Assembly (NCBI RefSeq): GCF_008641065.1 | Contig: NZ_VTRS01000001.1 | Coordinates: 806,001 to 870,000 of the forward strand | DNA from: Rhabdaerophilum calidifontis | GTDB lineage: Bacteria > Pseudomonadota > Alphaproteobacteria > Rhizobiales > Beijerinckiaceae | Direction of reading: 5' to 3' | Length of the DNA stretch: 64,000 nucleotides | Shown: positions 63,632 to 64,000 of the stretch, piece after piece | Layout of the letters: the number at the start of each line of letters is the position of its first letter | How positions within the stretch are numbered: the first letter of the stretch is position 1 | Made by a program: the position numbers and the translations under genes | Notes under the pieces: model-generated | Seen by the model: the letters and a program-made list of their open reading frames with translations, nothing else | What the model was told of the DNA's origin: nothing | Database searches by the model: none

Positions 63632-64000
63632 ATGGATGTCACGTTCTGGGGTGTCCGGGGCAGCTACCCGGCATCCGGCGCGGCTTTCGCCGAATTCGGG
63701 CACCACACGCCCTGCATCGCGGTCGGTGCCGGCGATCACCGCATCGTGATCGATGCCGGCTCCGGCGCGGCGGCGCTCGGCGCAGCGCTCGCGGCGGCTC
63801 CGGCGCGGCGGCTCGACCTGCTGCTGAGCCATTTTCATCTCGACCACATGATCGGCTTGCCCTTCCTGATCGCGGGGACGCGCAAGGCCGCCGAGCTCCA
63901 TGTCCATGCGGCGCTCGGCGCGGATCTCGATCTCGAAGGGCTGGTGCGGCGTTTCTGCGCGCCGCCCTATTTCCCCGACGAGGCGCGCGAGCTGTTCCGC
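63632..64000 (+). CDS. Metallo-beta-lactamase-fold hydrolase (3' truncated)
   Basis: ATG 63632 with GGAGGAGAG just upstream; the frame is open to the window end (123 codons). MDVTFWGVRGSYPASGA and HTPCIAV at the N-terminus and the zinc motif SHFHLDHMIGLPF (HxHxDH) mark a metallo-beta-lactamase-fold protein of the cyclic-diguanylate/phosphodiesterase-like or RNase Z-like type. The C-terminus is missing, so function is not assigned. Confidence 0.88.
   Translation, partial: MDVTFWGVRGSYPASGAAFAEFGHHTPCIAVGAGDHRIVIDAGSGAAALGAALAAAPARRLDLLLSHFHLDHMIGLPFLIAGTRKAAELHVHAALGADLDLEGLVRRFCAPPYFPDEARELFR

Overview
The window is chromosomal DNA of a high-GC alphaproteobacterium, most likely Hyphomicrobiales (Rhizobiales). 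The evidence is the division/cell-wall gene order, an SspB-alpha type adaptor, a fumC-DUF4169-ribbon-helix-helix operon, a hflK-hflC-DUF2065-degP operon, and a circularly permuted two-piece tmRNA gene, which is characteristic of this class. No phage, transposon, IS element or CRISPR array is visible. The content is mostly core metabolism with a few accessory insertions.

Region 1 (1-16778, all +) is the dcw cluster and its usual extension: murD (5' end cut off), ftsW, murG, murC, murB, ddl, ftsQ, ftsA, ftsZ, lpxC, bamD, recN, ligA. Most junctions overlap (ATGA or TGATG), so peptidoglycan precursor synthesis, divisome assembly, the first committed step of lipid A synthesis and outer-membrane protein assembly are tightly co-expressed. 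Region 2 (16759-24634, mostly -) holds an MFS exporter, a large Xaa-Pro aminopeptidase, two tiny + strand genes with a clear terminator, prmA (with a C10 tract just after its start codon), a hicAB toxin-antitoxin pair and uvrD/pcrA. Region 3 (24811-33722) has a D-2-hydroxyacid dehydrogenase, a 1228-residue AsmA-like protein, the fumC operon, sspB, the permuted ssrA tmRNA and a DUF2853 gene.

Region 4 (33857-41291) carries thyA-folA, hflK-hflC-DUF2065-degP, serB and miaA. Region 5 (41288-47264) is a branched-chain amino-acid locus: a promoter, a leader peptide containing Leu-Ile-Leu-Val, a terminator (attenuator), ilvB, a threonine dehydratase gene, ilvN, a LysE exporter, a TetR regulator with a palindromic operator, and ilvC. 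A second, Leu-rich leader precedes leuA at 56575.

Region 6 (47404-53354) has an endonuclease/phosphatase-fold protein and an ABC uptake operon of the nitrate/sulfonate/taurine type. That operon opens with a 10-codon minicistron and contains an out-of-place TctC (Bug) receptor; pdxY follows. Region 7 (53398-64000) has a secreted helix-hairpin-helix protein, PhzF, a NUDIX protein, a small lipoprotein, a zinc-ribbon-like gene that looks leaderless, leuA, a ROK sugar kinase, tRNA-Lys(CTT), divergent pobA/pobR for 4-hydroxybenzoate, an undecaprenyl-phosphate sugar transferase and the start of a metallo-beta-lactamase-fold gene cut by the window end.

The most rewarding non-coding findings are the tmRNA gene (tag ANDNYAPVAQAA) directly upstream of sspB, whose family delivers ssrA-tagged proteins to ClpXP, and the two peptide-leader attenuators controlling branched-chain amino-acid synthesis. 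I see no wholly unknown multi-gene system.
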